Below are positions 52,840 through 64,000 of a stretch of 64,000 nucleotides of DNA, piece by piece. Under the pieces are notes generated by a model. The model saw nothing but the letters and a program-made list of their open reading frames with translations, made no database searches and was not told the origin of the DNA. The DNA comes from Albula goreensis (Eukaryota; Chordata; Actinopteri; Albuliformes; Albulidae), in NCBI GenBank assembly GCA_022829145.1, contig CM040755.1, positions 16,136,063 to 16,200,062 on the forward strand, read 5' to 3'. Positions within the stretch are counted from its first letter, which is position 1. Every line of letters starts with the position of its first letter. The position numbers were made by a program, and so were the translations under genes.

Positions 52840-55800
52840 CCCAGTTGATGCGTGATGTCATTGAAGGTGTTGGTTCAGTAGATGTGCCAACATGGATTAA
52901 TTCTGATTCTGGTTGGAAGAGGTGTGTTAAACTACAGATGTAGTAGATTAACCAGGTGTATGTGTACAATCTCTCATCCTTAAGGAAGAGGATAGTCTGT
53001 TTGGTAACAAGAGTATTAATTATAGTTTATAAATATTAATTGCAAGGTATGCCAAAGAAAATAGAATCAGTTGTCACATGAATGACCTTGGTGCCACCCT
53101 TTATGAGTATAACCGAAATGCATCACATTTTTGGTGTTTCCAAGATGTTAGATGTTAAAAATATAGAGATGGACATGCACTATGTATTCCGTGTCTGTTG
53201 AATATGTGGTTAAATTCAGCCTGTATTTGATTAACCTGTGTGGGAGAAAAACTCAAATAGTGAGGTCATTTTATGGTCTTCCTTGAGCCATGAGCTAAGG
53301 GTGTAGGCTTACATACACAGAAATATGGAACTAGCTACCTGACACAGTGAAGCTGTGAAGGTCCACTGCTAGCAGACTGATAAAAGGCCATGCCAGGTGG
53401 CCCGGAGAACTGCCTGGTTCCGTGTTGAGGATCTGTTTGTTCCCTTATCTTGTACCCACTTGTGAGATACTAGACAGCACTGCAGAAATAAGCTCCTGCC
53501 TGCCTTAGTCAAGGCCTGTGGATGAAATTTTTTTGGGACACTGAACAGTACTCAGATGCACAGAGACAAAAAAAAAGCTTTTTCTTCTTTCCTCATCCCC
53601 CCTCTGCAGCTCTTGAGGGACATGCTGTGGAGAGATGTCCTTGTAAGAAGATAAAAGCTCTCACAGGCAAAGGGAAAAAATGGTCCTCACCACCAGAGTC
53701 GCTGCTAATTGGCTACTTTGTCATCTGTGTGTCAAAGGAGCGAGCGGTGTGTGACAGCAGGGGAACTGATTGGCGTCTGATGGGGCTAGTCAGAGCACCC
53801 CTCAGGGCAGGTTGGGGGCAGTTTGCCTGGGGTTCGTCTCACCTGTGACAGGCCACTGGGGGGCACTGATGTGTGCATACCTGTGGAGCAGAGATGCAGA
53901 GCCTGTTGAGAGCCCTGCAGCTGCTAGACCAATATCCCTCACCTGAAAACCACTTAGCTACTGAACTAAGCTCTGCTCTGCCCCGGTTGCATTTAATAAG
54001 GAAAAGCAAAGGTGTCCCTGTCTAGTGGTGAATTTCTTCTATGTAAGTATTCATAAGTGTATGAACCACATTTCAAAGTTTTTTTTCTGTTTTTGTAAGG
54101 GAGTTTATTCCCAGAGACAGATGAGCCCTATGCTGTTTAAATTATGATAACAATCGGACCTGTCAATCCAACTATTAGAGTCATCATTCTATGATTGAGT
54201 ATGGTTTCAAGGTCTAGTTTTCTGTATTCTGTTCTAAGCCCTATTACAATAATGTTTTTTGCAATTCATAACCTACAGTAATATCTCTGCATTATGGTTT
54301 GTCATAACAAGAATAATGTATGTAATTATGGCAAGTAGTTTTTATTTCCTGCTTATCTCATTGCATATCGATCACTCTTTATCACATTTTATGGGACAGC
54401 ATCTTAAATGGAACTATACATATATTCAATGAGGTTGTAGCATAGATGCAGACTGAGAGAGCAAGGAATGCTGGCACTTAGAGAGGAGTACATGTTTGCG
54501 CTTACATGTCTTTGGCAAGTATTGCATGTAAGAGCATTTGTGTTTGAACACTCAGAGATTTTCAATTGATTTCATGATCTTTAACAAACCTCCTGGTCCC
54601 TTACAAACTATAGTCAGTTTTCACAGGATATTTTCCCACACAGCATGGTTATTTTGTTGGTTACTAGTACAGTCAGGTAGCCATTTTGTCCATGCAGCTG
54701 TAGCGCTGATTAGAATGGCACAGGACAGAATGTGCTGGATCCTCGCTGCCAGGCAGACATGTACAACCTCGAGAGTTACCTCATGCAGACACAACTTTGG
54801 CAGACACTGTAATGACGGACATTTCAAGTACCATGTTCTGCCGGGTTGTATTGTAATGTAGCCATCACGTGTACCGTCTTGCTTTTGTGATCCCAGTCCT
54901 TCGCCCCCCTCTACCAGCCCTCCACGAGTACCTTCATTTTGACAGACAGCTGTCTGGCCAGAGCTGACAGTCTGTGTACACACAGTCAGGAAGCGTTCGC
55001 TGTGCTGCCACTCAATTCAGACAGGGCGGGAAATCCACATCCATTCTGAGAGAAGAAAGTTTCTCATCACTATGCTTTTCCCTTTGTTCCGTTAAAACAG
55101 AGAGTGTATCTTTCTGCAGCAGTTTGCCTGTTTGCAGTTTACCTGTCATATCTCTGATATGTCTCCATTTTTCTCTCATATTGCCTGACACATGGTCAAT
55201 TTACATATATTTCTTCAGGAGAACCTGTTACTCAGAGACTACCATTTTATGCATGCAATGAAGTTTGATGAGCACCAGTAAAGATTCAAAAATGGACCGT
55301 CACACTGTAGAAGTAAAGATGCAGCCAGACAGAATTGCTTAAGCAGTGGGAGAATTCAGTAAATTTGAAACATTGTCTTTTTTCTTAAGGTGTCTACTTG
55401 TCCGGGCTCAACACCAAATATGCAGAGAAAGCACAGCACAATGTGAAATAAGTCAATGTATTGATCTAGTTCCCTGATTCTAAATGTGTTTTTCTTACAA
55501 TGGATTGGTCTGTCTCACAGAAATACTGTTTAGCCTCACAAAGAAGCTGCATAGAGTTATAAAAACTAGGCTATAATTGTGAGACCTAGTTCCTCTTTTA
55601 TTGTGACCATTTTCTTGCCATTGAGGATATCAGTACCCAAGACCAATTCATCCAGTGGTGCATCTTCTTTGCTGCATTTTGCAAAATGATTTGTATATGA
55701 TGACGTATTGATAACATACCAAGTTTGCCATTTTGATAAACCTACCAAGTTAGCCAGGTGCAGACTTAATGTTCTGCTCTTGCCATAATTAAATCTGTTC

Positions 55801-55859
55801 TGTTGTTGATCTAATTAAACAGGAACTTAGACAGAGGGTTGCTACACTTCCATTAAGTA

Positions 55860-56420
55860 ATGGCAGAAGAGAATGAAAACATTGGCGCTTGTGAAGCCCC
55901 ACATTCCTTGCCATACAAAGCCCACTAACTCAAGACAGGGTGCCTTTGTTGATATATTAGCAGAGTGGACGGAGCAGATAGTGGTTAAACTGGAGCCCAC
56001 ATCTTCGGCATTGCACTGTGAAAATGTAAGAGCATGCCCCCCCAACTTTTTGTGACTTCTCACACCCGCCTTTCTCCATGGTCTCTCTAATCCTATAGAT
56101 GCCAAACTCTGTAATCCTCTTTCAATTGGCTTCTTTTTTTGCACAGACAAAACCATGACGAATCTGCAGCAGTTAAGGAGGCTTATCTTACAAAACATGT
56201 TGGAAAAAAGGAGGGAGGAAAAAAAGGGGAAACGGAACATTGGGTCAGCCGCATGGCGTGCGCTTCGCTTCAAGTGAAAAATGTCCTCTCTGTGTATGAA
56301 ATTAACCGCGACCCAAACACTGCAGGCTATCTCTCCCACACCCCTATTACACTGTGCTTTATAAATGTGATAGAGAGGCGGTGATGTCCCTCTGAGACAG
56401 GTCTTCGTGCCTGTAATAAC
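55860..56420. promoter_or_regulatory. Candidate conserved non-coding block
   Basis: Unique block with CpGs retained (attggcgctt, tggacgga, ttcggca, gcatggcgtgcgcttcgc, aaccgcgaccc). On the minus strand it is open for 199 codons (55842-56441), the longest frame in the window. That product has no recognisable domain, signal or repeat, and I saw no supporting splice sites, so it is treated as non-coding with unusually few stops. Confidence 0.25.
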
Positions 56421-58171
56421 GGGGTGTCTGTTCCCATTCAACCCCTCTCATAACAACTCATTAGTAAACGCGAGGATTTCTGACACTTCTTTTATTGAAT
56501 CCAAGTCTGTACAGCTCCAAAAGGTCTGTACAGCTCCTACTCTAATAATTCCATGCTAGAGAGGCGTGTCTCCTTGGAGGTATACTAAACATCTAGTTTA
56601 ATATTGCGTCTCCTCTCTCTACTCAAAGCTGTCCTGTAAAAACGAGGTCAGCATCTGAGGTAAATGGGCATTTTTATGAGATAGGTGATGAGGGTATCAC
56701 TGCCTGCTGTGAGGTAAGCTCTACCTTGTGCAAATATATCTCTTTTAATGAGAAGTTTGGTGGAGCGACTCTTGGTGACCTGTGGGTCATACTGTGTCTG
56801 TTTTGTTGTGCCACATGCCACCCTGCAACCCCCTCCCACCCCCTCCCCCCCAGCAACGTTCTCTGGCCCCCTAACGAGTGTGGAACTGTTGTGATTCCAT
56901 TGAGAGACAGGTGAATCAGGAGCAGGTGAATTGGCAGTATCTATGAGGTCAGGGTAGCAGGTCTGCAGGAATGCCCAGCCCTCACGCCAAGCCTGTCGTT
57001 CTGTGCCAGCTCCATCTGTGCCTTGCTCCTGCTGCTCAGGGAATCTCGTGGACACAGCTCAAGACGGCAGCCCCCAGGCGGCAGGGCAAGGTGGGCAGAC
57101 ACCGTAAGCTTCTGCACAGGCGTGGCAATGTGCCAGGCTCAGCAATGGAAGCAGTTTCTTGCTTATCCTCATTAGCATTCTCTCATGCCCTCGACAAGGA
57201 GCAAGATTGCCTGGCAAGATAAGCCTACCTGATGGCGTCAGAATTTTTACAGAGGAACATAGACAGAAGTGACTGATTCAAAATTGGGAAACTGAAGTTA
57301 TAAAGTCCTGGCGCGTACTAAATGATTTTGCCATTGTCAAAGGGGCCAAATGTAATAAAAGCATAAAAGGATCTTTCATTTTACGCTTGGAATATTGAGC
57401 GAGGTGATACAGAAAACAGACCTAGCAGAGTAAAAAACTGCTCTAAGTGCAGTGAAGCAGACTTTTTTGCACAGACAAGATAGGGACGACAGGTTGCTGG
57501 CATCTCAGGTGTATTTTCCTGGACAAGAGGCATGGTTGCTTTGCTCCCACCTGTCAGAATTAGATCCCAAAGCAAGGACCTAGCCTCCAGAATCTATCAC
57601 TATGTCTGTGGGTCATGCTTCTCACAAGCCCATTCTATCCGATCAAGGCTATCTGAAGGAGGGTCTTTGAGTAGTAATCAAGAAAAAGGCTGCATAACGC
57701 TGCATGTTTTAGCCTTGCTGCAACATCTTTTGTATGATAAACAGCAACAGAAAGAAACCTAGGGGAGGAAAGGACAATATGCAGGTGGCATTTGTCATAT
57801 ACAGACATACAGAACTCTAGTTCTAGTATTAGTATCTAGTGTTGTTTTTTTGGGACCATACCCAATAAACACAGAAAATTTGAAAGTACAACTCCTCTGC
57901 ACATAAGCAAGAGACTTATCATTTGGACGGATGTCATTTAATTTAAAATTAATTTAATATAATGCACAAAAAATAATATTAAACTCTTTGAGAGTTGCCA
58001 CTTTCAGTATGACAAAATCAAATTGGAAAAATAAGCATTTATTTCAAAGACAGCAAACATCTTTTTTGAGAATGTCATTACAGTATTCTCATAAAATGCA
58101 TTGGTGCCGATGTGGAAGAGCTGGATCTGCAGAAACAGGGAGGGAGGGGTGCAGGATTCAGAGCATCAGAT

Positions 58172-59530
58172 CATACAGGGGAAGGTATGAGCAACAAGAC
58201 TGAGATACATAACACTGACCTCCCCCATCACTGACCAACATACAGGGGCAGGTATGAGCAACAAGACTGAGATACATAACACTGACCTCCCCCATCACTG
58301 ACCAACATACAGGGGCAGGTATGAGCAACAAGACTGAGATACATAACACTGACCTCCCCATCACTGACCAACATACAGGGGAAGGTATGAGCAACAAGAC
58401 TGAGATACATAACACTGACCTCCCCATCACTGACCAACATACAGGGGCAGGTATGAGCAGCAAGACTGAGATACATAACACTGACCTCCCCCATCACTGA
58501 CCAACATACAGGGGAAGGTATGAGCAACAAGACTGAGATACATAACACTGACCTCCCCATCACTGACCAACATACAGGGGCAGGTATGAGCAACAAGACT
58601 GAGATACATAACACTGACCTCCCCATCACTGACCAACATACAGGGGCATGAGCAACAAGACTGAGATACATAACACTGACCTCCCCCATCACTGACCAGA
58701 CCTCCCCCATCACTGACCAACATACAGGGGCAGGTATGAGCAACAAGACTGAGATACATAACACTGACCTCCCCCATCACTGACCAACATACAGGGGCAG
58801 GTATGAGCAACAAGACTGAGATACATAACACTGACCTCCCCCATCACTGACCAACATACAGGGGCAGGTATGAGCAACAAGACTGAGATACATAACACTG
58901 ACCTCCCCCATCACTGACCAACATACAGGGGCAGGTATGAGCAACAAGACTGAGATACATAACACTGACCTCCCCCATCACTGACCAACATACAGGGGCA
59001 GGTATGAGCAACAAGACTGAGATACATAACACTGACCTCCCCCATCACTGACCAACATACAGGGGAAGGTATGAGCAACAAGACTGAGATACATAACACT
59101 GACCTCACTGACCCCCATCACTGACCAACATACAGGGGCAGGTATGAGCAACAAGACTGAGATACATAACACTGACCTCCCCATCACTGACCAACATACA
59201 GGGGCAGGTATGAGCAGCAAGACTGAGATACATAACACTGACCTCCCCATCACTGACCAACATACAGGGGCAGGTATGAGCAACAAGACTGAGATACATA
59301 ACACTGACTGACCTCCCCATCACTGACCAACATACAGGGGCAGGTATGAGCAACAAGACTGAGATACATAACACTGACCTCCCCATCACTGACCAACATA
59401 CAGGGGCAGGTATGAGCAGCAAGACTGAGATACATAACACTGACCTCCCCCATCACTGACCAACATACAGGGGCAGGTATGAGCAGCAAGACTGAGATAC
59501 ATAACACTGACCTCCCCCATCACTGACCAA
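58172..59530. repeat. 67-bp minisatellite, about 20 tandem copies
   Basis: The 67-bp unit begins catacaggggcaggtatgag and ends ccatcactgaccaa. I count 20 copies of gagatacataacactgac. Variants include 66-bp units lacking one C in the ctcccc run, ggaagg for ggcagg, agcagc for agcaac, a unit missing ggt (near 58647), a roughly 20-bp partial duplication (near 58696) and rearranged junctions near 59103 and 59308. Units 9-13 appear almost identical, which suggests recent homogenisation. The minus strand lacks stops in all phases of the unit, producing chained 60-180 codon frames that are not genes. Confidence 0.98.
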
Positions 59531-59879
59531 AAATATCTTATTGTCCAGGAATGAAACAATAGTAAATGATGGTAAAACACTAATTAAAACATTTTCTTTG
59601 TCAGCTGCAAGGCTGTGAACGAATGAATGAACATGCTGAGAATGAGTGCTACATGCAGGTGTCCCATAAATAATGTATATCTATATGAAGTCTTCAGTAT
59701 TAAAATATACATTATTCTGAATTATGAATGCGTTCATATCAGACTCTGGATGTTTTCCCCGCTCTGTCCCACTCCTGCTCTGTGGTGACTTTGGTTTACC
59801 CAGTCCTAGGAATTGTAGGCATACAGTCACCTTCTGTCAATGAACTGCACTAATGTGAAGGTGAAACTTTTTTTTCTGT

Positions 59880-60125
59880 CCCATTCTCAGAGCAACTTGG
59901 AAAAATGTCGCTCTTAAAAATGAGGCATCGACACGGTTTATTACAGCTTTGAAAATGGCCCTGCCGTGGCAGAATGGAGCAGAACAGTGGTCACGCGGAG
60001 TTACAATCTTCTATTATTGTACATTTAACAGCACTCTTAAGGGCTTCTCTTGTCAGAATAATGTGGCTCGTTTAGGTAATTACACCAATTGTTTGGTACT
60101 AAAATAATACAGAGTCATTTAGCAG
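59880..60125. promoter_or_regulatory. Candidate conserved non-coding element
   Basis: Unique stretch 350 bp after the minisatellite with retained CpGs (tgtcgctc, catcgacacgg, gccgtgg, tcacgcgg, ggctcgtt) and gtaattacac. Conservation is untested. Confidence 0.25.
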
Positions 60126-60230
60126 TATCCCATTGTGCCTATAGAAATGCTTTGTTCAATCAGCATTGTATCTCTCTCCACATCTGATGCACAGAGGACG
60201 TTCATAAAGCAAAGGGTACTACAAGTTTTG

Positions 60231-60253
60231 AAAAAAAAAAAAAAAAAAAAAAA
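60231..60253. repeat. A23 homopolymer
   Basis: 23 consecutive A residues. No SINE or processed transcript body was recognised directly upstream. Confidence 0.9.
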
Positions 60254-60504
60254 GCCATCGATCTGTATTTCCTGTGTGTCAGCCAGAGTTATATGTGCTT
60301 TCCTGAAAACCGGAGATCAGTTGGTAACGTTTATGAAGTGTTCCCCTTGTCACCACACTCCTCCCTATCCTCTGAGCTAGTGGCCTGTCAGCCCTGAACT
60401 GCAAGCCATCGATCGGCTCCTTTGCCTTAGCTGTCATCGTAGACTCACTGCTGGAGGTGTGAGGATGAGGAGAGTCAGAGAATGGCAGAGAGGAGTGGAT
60501 GGTG

Positions 60505-60505
<1 letters not shown>

Positions 60506-60543
<38 letters not shown>

Positions 60544-60554
60544 GAGAGAGAGAC
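60506..60554. repeat. (TA)n followed by (GA)n compound microsatellite
   Basis: About 34 bp of TA alternation runs through one C into a short GA run. Confidence 0.95.
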
Positions 60555-62055
60555 AGAGCACACAGCATGCAGCATTTTCCCTTTTGTCTAAATTAAAATT
60601 AGCATAGCAACTTAATAATGCTTGCTGTGTTCTGGATAATGGGCCTTGCCTTTCCTTCCCTTTCCTTCTCTGTCTGCGCATGTTGTTGTAAATCCTTTAA
60701 TGTGGCTTCTCATATTTTGTGAATAGAAAAGGAGCACATGTTTTGTTAGCTACGTTGTTCCTGTGGGTTGTAAGAATGTCAGGCGGTTGTCCTTGAGTCT
60801 ATGTTGTCGTGATGTGGCAGTGCTGAGTTTGGAAAGAGTTGTTTGAGCAGTGAAGTAAGGCTGTTTACTTTGGGTGTCATGTTTTCCAGAATATCCAGAA
60901 GCTCACTCTTTAAAAAGGTAATGATAACTCACAAGGCCCATAATACCATTGTTGTGCAAGGTTTTCCCATATTTGGATTTTAAATTCAACTGATATCAGC
61001 TCCCGTTAAATACTGCTCTGTATGTAGTATTCAAAGCACTTACAGTGTTGTTTCCCTTTCTATGGCTTTCCAGTCCCAATGAATGAGTGGCAGTCATTGT
61101 TTATGGGTGCTGTGAAGTGTGACCATGGGAGATATATATGTATCTTGTACACAGAATAGGTTCATTGACATCATAAAATACTGAATATTCATGTACAGAA
61201 TGAATAATGGCACAAGACATATGACTTCAGATCAAATCAATCCATCCTGAGAAAAGATAAATATTAGGTCTGCGTTATGTGGTTCTGACCAGCAGCTGAG
61301 CTGTTGGTTCCATTCTCGGCTGGTGAATGAGCTGCTAGGGTGGGGGTAAATGAGCTACTACTGTGTTTATATTACCGAATCTGATTTTAACAAAGCTCTG
61401 GAACTGTGGTCTTGTTCAATATATCCCTGTGTCCGTAGTGGAATTACATTGCTTAGACTACTGCATACTCACCTGTGTCTGTATGAGGACTCTAGTTCTC
61501 TGGGTGATGGGTAAGTGACTGCAGCTGCATGAAAGGCTAATGTTCCTCTCTTCAGCATTCTGAGACAACGTCCATGATCTTTTGTCTCTGGGATCTACAG
61601 AACATTGTGAGGAGAGAAATTAGATGGCACCCCTTGTACTGGGCTTTAATTTTGCAGACACATTCTACACAAGACCTACTAGGAGGTGGAGAAGGCGGTG
61701 CATCTTATCCTTATTGTTTCTAGCACCTCCTGTTTCTTTATTCTGCTATCTGTGCCCCTGTCAGTGTCCTGCTCTGCAAACAGTCAGTATGAACCCGACA
61801 CTCTGCAGAAAGACCTCGTTATTATAGAGCAGCGATAGCACTGCTGATGCCAATGAAATTGTGGGAGGGCGTCAAGCGACAGTGTGCAGGTGGAAAGGAG
61901 CCAAGGGCTTATTGTTAGTTTCATCCAGTTTCTCCATTCTGCTAACTCCTTGCTTTCTCACACTCTCAGGATGACCTGCTTATTTATTTATACCTCCTTT
62001 TGTATTTTCCGACTCAGTTCAGGATTATAGGTCATATCAGGGAATGTTGAGTAAA

Positions 62056-62090
62056 GTGTGTATGTGTGTGTGTGTGTGTCTGTGTGTACA
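62056..62090. repeat. Imperfect (TG)n microsatellite
   Basis: TG units interrupted by A and C. Confidence 0.85.
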
Positions 62091-62369
62091 TGTGTATGTT
62101 GTTTGTGCTTACTTGCACAAAAGAATGTGTCAGCTTTTGGCTTGCACAGATAACTCCTAATTTACCTTGAATCTCGGAAGGAGCATCTATCAAACAGAAA
62201 GAATAATACACTGAAGAACAGTCCTGTGTGCATACAGAAGTATTAATTGAGACACAATCTACTAGGCTTAGCAGAAGCCCTTAAATTTACCGTCATGGGA
62301 CAAGGGACAGCATTAACATTCATATAGTCATTGCATTCGAAGGTTGGAATGGATTTTTTTTGCATTGTT

Positions 62370-62620
62370 TGTTTTGTTTCTTACTCCCAGAGAATAATAA
62401 ATCCATGTCCATGGAGGGAGGTTCTGGCAGATGAAGCATCGGGATCGTTAATGAGACAATTAGTGAGCGGACCAGGGGCTCCGTTGAAGTTGGCGTTGGA
62501 CAAACAGCTCTGTCTCACTCCCATTGTTTTGCCCCCGAGCCACATCATGATGACTAAAGGAATAATCAAATCAGAATAAGAAAGCTAATGCATATTCCCA
62601 GTAAATAATGCCTCCTCCTT
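62370..62620. promoter_or_regulatory. Candidate conserved non-coding element
   Basis: Unique block with CpGs retained (catcgggatcgtt, gagcgga, tccgttg, ggcgttgg, ccccgagcc) and TAAT/CAATTA cores (cgttaatgagacaattag). An 82-codon + frame and a 62-codon minus frame across it match nothing known. Confidence 0.25.
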
Positions 62621-64000
62621 AGCACTTGAGCCAGACTTTCAGGGTCTGGGTTAGGTAATTCAGAGGACAGTGTGTGGGGGAGGTGGAGCAGGGTAGGGGG
62701 GATGTCCAGCGTTGCCCGGGTGATGGTTGCCATCAGAGATCAGCAACCTGTTTGAAAGGGAGAGATATGGAGAGAGGGAGGTGTTTTTTTTATCTTCCAT
62801 GACAGCATTGTAATCTGCCTTCACTTTGGGTGACTAGGGAGATGCAGTGGTACCCTGCCCCAGGGAGTGTTTGTTGGGGGAGGGGTAGGGATGTGGTTCA
62901 CAGTAAATGTGCAGCAGTGAACCCAGGGGGAATCCACTATCAGTGCTGCAGCTGCTAAATAATGAAACAGTCAGTGAGATGGACACAGTGTGCCGCCTGC
63001 TAACCAGCATGGTAGTCTGTGAGGCTCCACAACTTAGCCAGTACTCTTACTTGATGACTCACATTTCAAGTTAAGTGTAGCTCCATCCCAAATTGAAGTG
63101 CAGGGTGGTCAGGTCTAGTTAGAACTGATAGCCAGCGGAGTGCAGTTTAGAACATGAGGTTTTAGTTGGGTGGTAGACAATAAAAACAGCCGTTAAAGGG
63201 GATTAACTTATAATTGTGCATCACATCTTAATACCTTTGGTAATCATTGCCTGTTTAGGAGATAAAAGCGTCACTGTTTTAAACCCCTTAGTTCCTGATG
63301 GGTCTCCCTACCTGTGTCACATGTGGATTGAAGAAAAAAAGAGAACAATTTAATTTTAATTAAAGATCTGTGCTTGAGGTTTCCTCAGTGGTTTTGAATC
63401 CACCTGCATGCTGAGAGACATTAGGAACCTATGAAAGTAATTTAATTAAAATCGCACAAGTTATCTACCACTCTTCGTTTACCTCACACACTACATTGTA
63501 AAATACATATGGGACTGATATTTTTACTGTAGCTGTTCAACATCACAGCAGTTTTAAGGGTTTTCTCCAATTTGTGCTTATGAAAATAATACATCTTGCA
63601 TGCAGTTTCCATGGGCACCAATTACACCATTCTTGGGTAGTTGATAAGTGAGATTGGTGCAGGTATTTTTAAAAATAACAGTGGGAAAAGGAAGATTGGA
63701 TTTAGATGTGGTTTAAATTCAGATGAACCCATTCAAATGAAAAACATTCTTACACAATACATCATGCAGCCTGTGGAACATGGAAACACAGACAAGATGA
63801 CCAGATGGAACCTCGTGCAAGAGTTAGCCTTTTTGTTGATAAGCATGAGGCTGTGTTTATTTAGACAGGCAAAGCTTTACATAGAAAAGGTAAAAGTATC
63901 TCCTTCTCAGAGTTTACTGCTGTCCTTGGTGCTGATGATGGCTCTCGAGTCTCCTCAGGTCACTATTCTCTGTCCTTGGTGCTGATTCTTTTCCAGCCAT

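Larger units (their letters stand above)
43205..64000 (+). other. ntrk3: ntrk3 intron 3, 5' part (at least 20.8 kb)
   Basis: Starts with gtaagtac and runs to the end of the window. No matching LRR exon was found. The content is unique AT-rich DNA with TC, TG, TA and poly-A tracts, one SINE fragment, a TG-rich higher-order repeat, the 67-bp minisatellite and several unique CpG-retaining stretches listed separately. I see nothing else in the remaining stretches. Confidence 0.8.

Noticed and set aside
55842..56441. 199-codon minus-strand frame as a protein gene
   Set aside because: No recognisable domain, no conserved family pattern and no plausible flanking exons; kept only as an observation.
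56990..57075. ISWTQLKTA-like segment as a candidate for the LSW-containing fourth exon
   Set aside because: Only a three-residue resemblance, no NLSSN start, no suitable acceptor in phase.
58158..59580. Chain of minus-strand frames (60-178 codons) repeating VMYLSLVAHTCPCMLV
   Set aside because: They are the translated 67-bp minisatellite; the phase shifts every unit and the frames lack splice or start context.
63921..63986. 16-bp repeat tgtccttggtgctgat twice, 50 bp apart at the window end
   Set aside because: Too short and at the window edge; cannot tell whether a larger repeat continues beyond 64000.

Overview
The window is vertebrate nuclear DNA and carries the 5' part of one gene on the + strand: ntrk3 (TrkC, the neurotrophin-3 receptor tyrosine kinase). 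Three coding exons are recognisable: 10276-10520, 40629-40703 and 43133-43204. They have textbook splice sites, all junctions are phase 2, and they join into one open frame of about 130 residues. This covers the signal peptide, the N-terminal cysteine cluster and the first leucine-rich repeats. The rest of the receptor (remaining LRRs, Ig domains, membrane span, kinase) lies beyond 64000. The protein aligns along its length with human TrkC as I remember it, but roughly half the exon-1 residues differ. With the long, pure CA tracts this suggests a ray-finned fish, probably a teleost; species and a/b paralogue cannot be told.

Layout. 1-8850 is 5' flank with no gene seen. From about 8850 to 11800 CpG dinucleotides are clearly denser than elsewhere; this interval surrounds the first coding exon and is the likely promoter and leader domain. 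Intron 1 (10521-40628, 30.1 kb) holds microsatellites, degenerate SINE pieces, an 8-bp tandem array, a 76/79-identical inverted pair of segments about 1.4 kb apart, and a possible spaced REST/NRSF site at 12669-12696. Intron 2 (40704-43132, 2.4 kb) contains a strong hairpin just upstream of exon 3. Intron 3 (43205 to beyond the end) contains TC, TG and TA tracts, a SINE piece and a 20-copy 67-bp minisatellite at 58172-59530.

The many other short open frames are simple-repeat translations or chance frames in AT-rich intron. I found no second gene, tRNA gene, CRISPR array or intact transposon. The most notable unexplained structures are the hairpin before exon 3, the inverted segment pair around 37.0/38.5 kb, the CA tract bracketed by inverted 14-mers, and the minisatellite.
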